DNA from: Faecalicoccus sp.
GTDB taxonomy: Bacteria; Bacillota_I; Bacilli_A; Erysipelotrichales; Erysipelotrichaceae
DNA: 8,953 nt
Assembly (NCBI GenBank): GCA_017941505.1
Contig: JAGAWH010000025.1
Coordinates: 1 to 8,953 of the forward strand
Direction of reading: 5' to 3'
Shown here piece by piece: positions 6,761 through 8,953 of the stretch. Within the stretch, counting starts at the first letter, position 1; each line of letters starts with the position of its first letter. The position numbers and the translations under genes were made by a program. The notes beneath the pieces are model-generated. The model was not told the origin of the DNA. It made no database searches and worked only from the letters and a program-made list of their open reading frames with translations.

Positions 6761-7972
6761 ATGAATAAAGAGAAAAAAGGAAAGAAAAAGATTCGTTTCG
6801 TGTCTGTTCTTCTCTTAGTCATGTGCTTAGCGGTCGTAGGATTAACTGGATATACGTATATGACAATCAAGGGGGTTTCATTCCATCTTCCTAAGATCAG
6901 CTTCTTTGACAAAAAAGATAAAGAAGAGGAAACGACAGGAAAAGAGCCATCTTCTTTCACCTTTATCGGTGTAGGGGATAATTTAATTCACGGAGCTATC
7001 TGGTACCAGCAGGAACAAGCTGGAATATCACCGTTCAACTTTGATGCGGATTATGAATTGACACTTCCGTATTCACAAGGTGCAGATTTAGCTTTTATTA
7101 ACCAGGAAACAATTTGTGCCGGTGCCGTTCAGGAATTGTCACACTATCCGATGTTTAACGGACCGACGGAGATCTTGGATGCGGTAGCTAATGCCGGATT
7201 TGACTGGATGGCAGTCAGTTCGAACCATACAATGGATGCCGGACCGGATGCCTTACTCTATCATCTTCAATATATTCAGGATACCTATCCGGATATGCGT
7301 GTTACCGGTTCTCACTTAAGTGAAGAGGCAGCCAATACGCCGATTGTGATTGAAGTGAATGGAATCAAGGTTGGACTTCTTGGAATGACTTATGGTCTAA
7401 ATGGAATGATGTTACCGGAAGATATGCCATGGCTTGTAGATATCACGGATGAAAATTTAATTCGTGAGCGCATGGCACAGTTGGATGAAGTCAGCGATGT
7501 TCAATTGGTATCGATGCACTGGGGTACAGAGTATTCCAATGATGTCGATGACAACCAGAGAGAATTAACAACATTATTAAATGAATTAGGTGCTGAAGTT
7601 ATTATCGGAACCCATCCGCATGTAATAGAAACCGCAGAAATCTATCATGGTGATAAGCAGGATACCTTAGTTTATTATTCATTAGGTAACTTCTTAAGTG
7701 CCCAGGACGCTCCGGAGCGTATGGTAGGTGGAATGGCTAACTTCACATTGAATTATGATTTCGATACAAAGACAACCACATTTACTGATGTAAAATTCAT
7801 TCCAACTATTACATGGTATGACAATGCATGGAACTTTAGAACAACAACAATTCATGAGTATACGGAAGATTTGGCAGCTACACACAGCTTAGGTGTTACA
7901 AGAGAATTTGTTCAAGAGTATGTATCAGGTGTTGTCGGAAGTCCGGAGGGAATTGAGGTTGTTCTTGAATGA
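6761..7972 (+). CDS. CapA/PgsA-type metallophosphatase family protein, membrane-anchored
   Basis: The protein belongs to the CapA family, named for poly-gamma-glutamate capsule synthesis but widespread in Bacillota without capsule genes, so its substrate is unknown. It has 403 residues. A lysine-rich N-terminus (1-10) is followed by one hydrophobic segment (about 11-36), which should anchor it with the catalytic domain outside. There is no lipobox around C21. The calcineurin-like metallophosphatase motifs appear in order: GVGDNLIH (70-77), NQE (114-116), SSNHTMD (153-159), HWG (253-255), GTHPH (283-287) and SLGNFL (307-312). No capB, capC or pgsB-like gene is nearby, arguing against a capsule operon. 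Its TGA overlaps the smpB ATG, so the two are co-translated. The start has no Shine-Dalgarno. Family assignment is firm; role unknown. Confidence 0.92.
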   Translation: MNKEKKGKKKIRFVSVLLLVMCLAVVGLTGYTYMTIKGVSFHLPKISFFDKKDKEEETTGKEPSSFTFIGVGDNLIHGAIWYQQEQAGISPFNFDADYELTLPYSQGADLAFINQETICAGAVQELSHYPMFNGPTEILDAVANAGFDWMAVSSNHTMDAGPDALLYHLQYIQDTYPDMRVTGSHLSEEAANTPIVIEVNGIKVGLLGMTYGLNGMMLPEDMPWLVDITDENLIRERMAQLDEVSDVQLVSMHWGTEYSNDVDDNQRELTTLLNELGAEVIIGTHPHVIETAEIYHGDKQDTLVYYSLGNFLSAQDAPERMVGGMANFTLNYDFDTKTTTFTDVKFIPTITWYDNAWNFRTTTIHEYTEDLAATHSLGVTREFVQEYVSGVVGSPEGIEVVLE

Positions 7973-8424
7973 CAGGACAGAAAACCGTAGCAGAAAATCG
8001 TCAGGCACGACATGAATATGAGCTGTTCGACCGTTTTGAAGCGGGTATTGAATTAAAGGGTACTGAGATCAAAAGCATCCGCAAAGGCAAAGTTCAGTTA
8101 AAGGACAGCTATATCAGCATCGTGAATGGGGAAGCGTATATTAAAGGTATGCATATCTCTCCTTATGAATTTGGAAACAGGTTCAATCATGAGGAAACAA
8201 GAGATAGACGTCTGCTTCTGCATAAAAAAGAAATTTTAAAATTAGATCAATCTTCCCGTTTAAAGGGATATACCGTTGTACCTTTACGCATCTATTTATC
8301 GAAGGGTCTTGCGAAAATGGAGATTGCCTTAGCCAGAGGTAAAAATCTTCATGATAAACGTGAATCTCAGAAGATTAAAGATGCCAAAAGGGAAATTGAA
8401 AAAGCCTTGAAAAAGAGTTACTAA
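7969..8424 (+). CDS. smpB: SsrA-binding protein SmpB
   Basis: SmpB binds the tRNA-like domain of tmRNA and delivers it to ribosomes stalled without a stop codon, mimicking the codon-anticodon part with its body and C-terminal tail. The 151-residue length is typical. Motifs: AENRQARHEYEL at the N-terminus, GIELKGTEIKSIRKGKVQLKDSY (in two parts, 26-36 and 37-48), the central HISPYEFGNRFNHEETRDR, then GKNLHDKR (124-131) leading into the basic helical tail KDAKREIEKALKK. The ATG overlaps the upstream TGA as ATGA, and no Shine-Dalgarno lies at normal distance (GGAGG is more than 20 nt away), so initiation likely depends on termination-reinitiation. The partner RNA gene ssrA follows 22 bp after the stop. 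Very secure. Confidence 0.98.
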   Translation: MTGQKTVAENRQARHEYELFDRFEAGIELKGTEIKSIRKGKVQLKDSYISIVNGEAYIKGMHISPYEFGNRFNHEETRDRRLLLHKKEILKLDQSSRLKGYTVVPLRIYLSKGLAKMEIALARGKNLHDKRESQKIKDAKREIEKALKKSY

Positions 8425-8441
8425 AGTGTTAAGCTTTAGTA
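8419..8441 (+). promoter_or_regulatory. Hairpin straddling the smpB stop, 5' of tmRNA
   Basis: TACTAAAG (8419-8426) pairs perfectly with CTTTAGTA (8434-8441) around a 7-nt loop. It covers the smpB stop and ends 5 nt before mature tmRNA. No T-run follows, so it is more likely a processing or 3'-protecting structure than a terminator. No convincing ssrA promoter is visible in the 22-bp gap. Confidence 0.5.
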
Positions 8442-8446
8442 CCCAT

Positions 8447-8829
8447 GGGGGTGTTTTTGGTATTCGATGAGTAAACGTTTGGATTGAGCCACAGCCGCGA
8501 AGGAACGCGTTATAACCAAATTAAATTAAACGCTAAAACAAATTTCGCTAACATCTTTGGTGCAAACCAGAGCTTAGCTTTTGCTGCTTAATTTTAGTCT
8601 AAGTTGACTTGCAGCCTGCCCGTTAGATTTCGCTTTCTTATCTGATGGGATGTGTCTCGAAAAGAAGCTAGAAGTTATGCCTGATCAGCCTCTGTTTTCG
8701 AACCACCGTTGATCAACCCATATGTGATCGTGTCCATCCGATGCATATGGTGATTTGATGGAATAAGCTGTAAACGCTCTCTCGTGGGACTTTACTTAGA
8801 CAGGAGTTCGACCCTCCTCACCTCCACCA
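8447..8829 (+). ncRNA. ssrA: Transfer-messenger RNA (one-piece)
   Basis: tmRNA enters stalled ribosomes as an alanyl-tRNA mimic, then encodes a degradation tag. The ends pair as an acceptor stem: GGGGGTG at 8447-8453 with CACCTCC at 8819-8825, followed by A and an encoded CCA (8827-8829). A five-pair T stem, AGGAG/CTCCT (8802-8806, 8814-8818), holds a TTCGACC loop. AGTAAA (8470-8475) pairs with TTTACT (8791-8796) to form the long connecting helix. The tag frame starts at GCT 8532 after ATTAAAC and stops at TAA 8589-8591, encoding AKTNFANIFGANQSLAFAA. About 200 nt follow for the downstream pseudoknots. The tag is longer than the usual 10-15 residues and ends AFAA rather than ALAA. The resume codon is assigned by comparison with the Bacillus form. 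Confidence 0.95.
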
Positions 8830-8839
8830 CAAGAAAGTT

Positions 8840-8883
8840 AAAAGTGTCAAAAATGCTTTATATAAAGCAGATTTGGCACTTTT
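8840..8883 (+). terminator. Terminator downstream of ssrA
   Basis: AAAAGTGTCAAA (8840-8851) pairs with TTTGGCACTTTT (8872-8883) with one G-U. After a small internal loop an inner stem, TGCTTT/AAAGCA (8854-8859, 8864-8869), closes on ATAT. A T-rich tract continues to about 8889. It ends the CapA-smpB-ssrA unit 11 nt after the tmRNA CCA. Confidence 0.85.
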
Positions 8884-8903
8884 TATTTTGTACGAAAGTC
8901 AAT

Positions 8904-8927
8904 TTGAGCAACAAATTGAGCAACAAT
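8904..8927. repeat. Two tandem 12-bp direct repeats
   Basis: TTGAGCAACAAA (8904-8915) is followed directly by TTGAGCAACAAT (8916-8927), with 11 of 12 bases identical. They lie just beyond the ssrA terminator. If the minus strand is coding here, the unit would add four codons (leucine-rich) each time. Confidence 0.5.
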
Positions 8928-8953
8928 TTTGAAAAAATGTCAATTTTAGAGTC

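Noticed and set aside
6748..6960. Minus-strand open frame opposite the start of the CapA-like gene
   Set aside because: Its hydrophobic appearance is produced by the lysine-rich and membrane-anchor codons of the CapA-like gene read backwards.
7694..7885. Minus-strand cysteine-rich frame opposite the CapA-like gene
   Set aside because: Short, antisense to a conserved domain end, and without an initiation site.
6761..7972. Capsule (poly-gamma-glutamate) operon
   Set aside because: Only the CapA-type gene is present; no ligase or partner membrane genes are adjacent, and the gene is coupled to smpB instead.
1..8953. CRISPR array, insertion sequence, or rRNA/tRNA genes
   Set aside because: No regularly spaced repeats, transposase-like frame, terminal inverted repeats or tRNA/rRNA signatures were seen other than the tmRNA.

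Overview
The window looks like a chromosomal housekeeping segment from a moderately AT-rich Bacillota, most likely of the Erysipelotrichia/Coprobacillia group that branches near the Mollicutes. This placement is inferred from three things: the alpha operon runs rpsK-rpoA-rplQ with no rpsD between rpsK and rpoA, RpoA is unusually divergent, and the tmRNA proteolysis tag is long and ends in AFAA, as in Mollicutes. No genus can be named from the sequence alone.

Layout. (1) 2-1486 (+): the end of the alpha operon, with the C-terminus of ribosomal protein S11, RNA polymerase alpha and L17, closed by a strong hairpin terminator at 1487-1523. (2) 1522-2454 (-): a YdhF-type aldo/keto reductase that converges on rplQ and shares its terminator. 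(3) 2536-4281 (+): a Uup-type ABC-F ATPase, divergent from the reductase. (4) 4299-6547 (-): serC then serA, the first two serine-synthesis enzymes acting on 3-phosphoglycerate (SerA first, SerC second in the pathway), packed 2 bp apart. They converge on uup over a bidirectional terminator. (5) 6548-6760: a 213-bp divergent regulatory region with a serC promoter, dyads and the putative start of the next operon. (6) 6761-8829 (+): a membrane-anchored CapA/PgsA-type metallophosphatase, then smpB overlapping it by ATGA, then the tmRNA gene ssrA 22 bp after the smpB stop. SmpB and tmRNA are the two dedicated parts of the trans-translation ribosome-rescue system. (7) 8830-8953: a long terminator, then a short AT-rich tail with a tandem 12-bp repeat and an open minus-strand frame that could be the end of an integrase.

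Functionally the window is dominated by gene expression and ribosome upkeep (S11, alpha, L17, an ABC-F ribosome factor, SmpB, tmRNA), with a serine biosynthesis unit between. No wholly new multi-gene system is evident. The points most worth a second look are the loss of the nearly universal Arg-Arg pair in the RpoA N-terminal domain, the CapA-like gene translationally coupled to smpB, the 19-residue Mollicutes-like tmRNA tag, a perfect hairpin straddling the smpB stop just before mature tmRNA, and two genes (uup and the CapA-like gene) that lack a Shine-Dalgarno but have a -10-like hexamer exactly 6 nt before the ATG, suggesting leaderless mRNAs.
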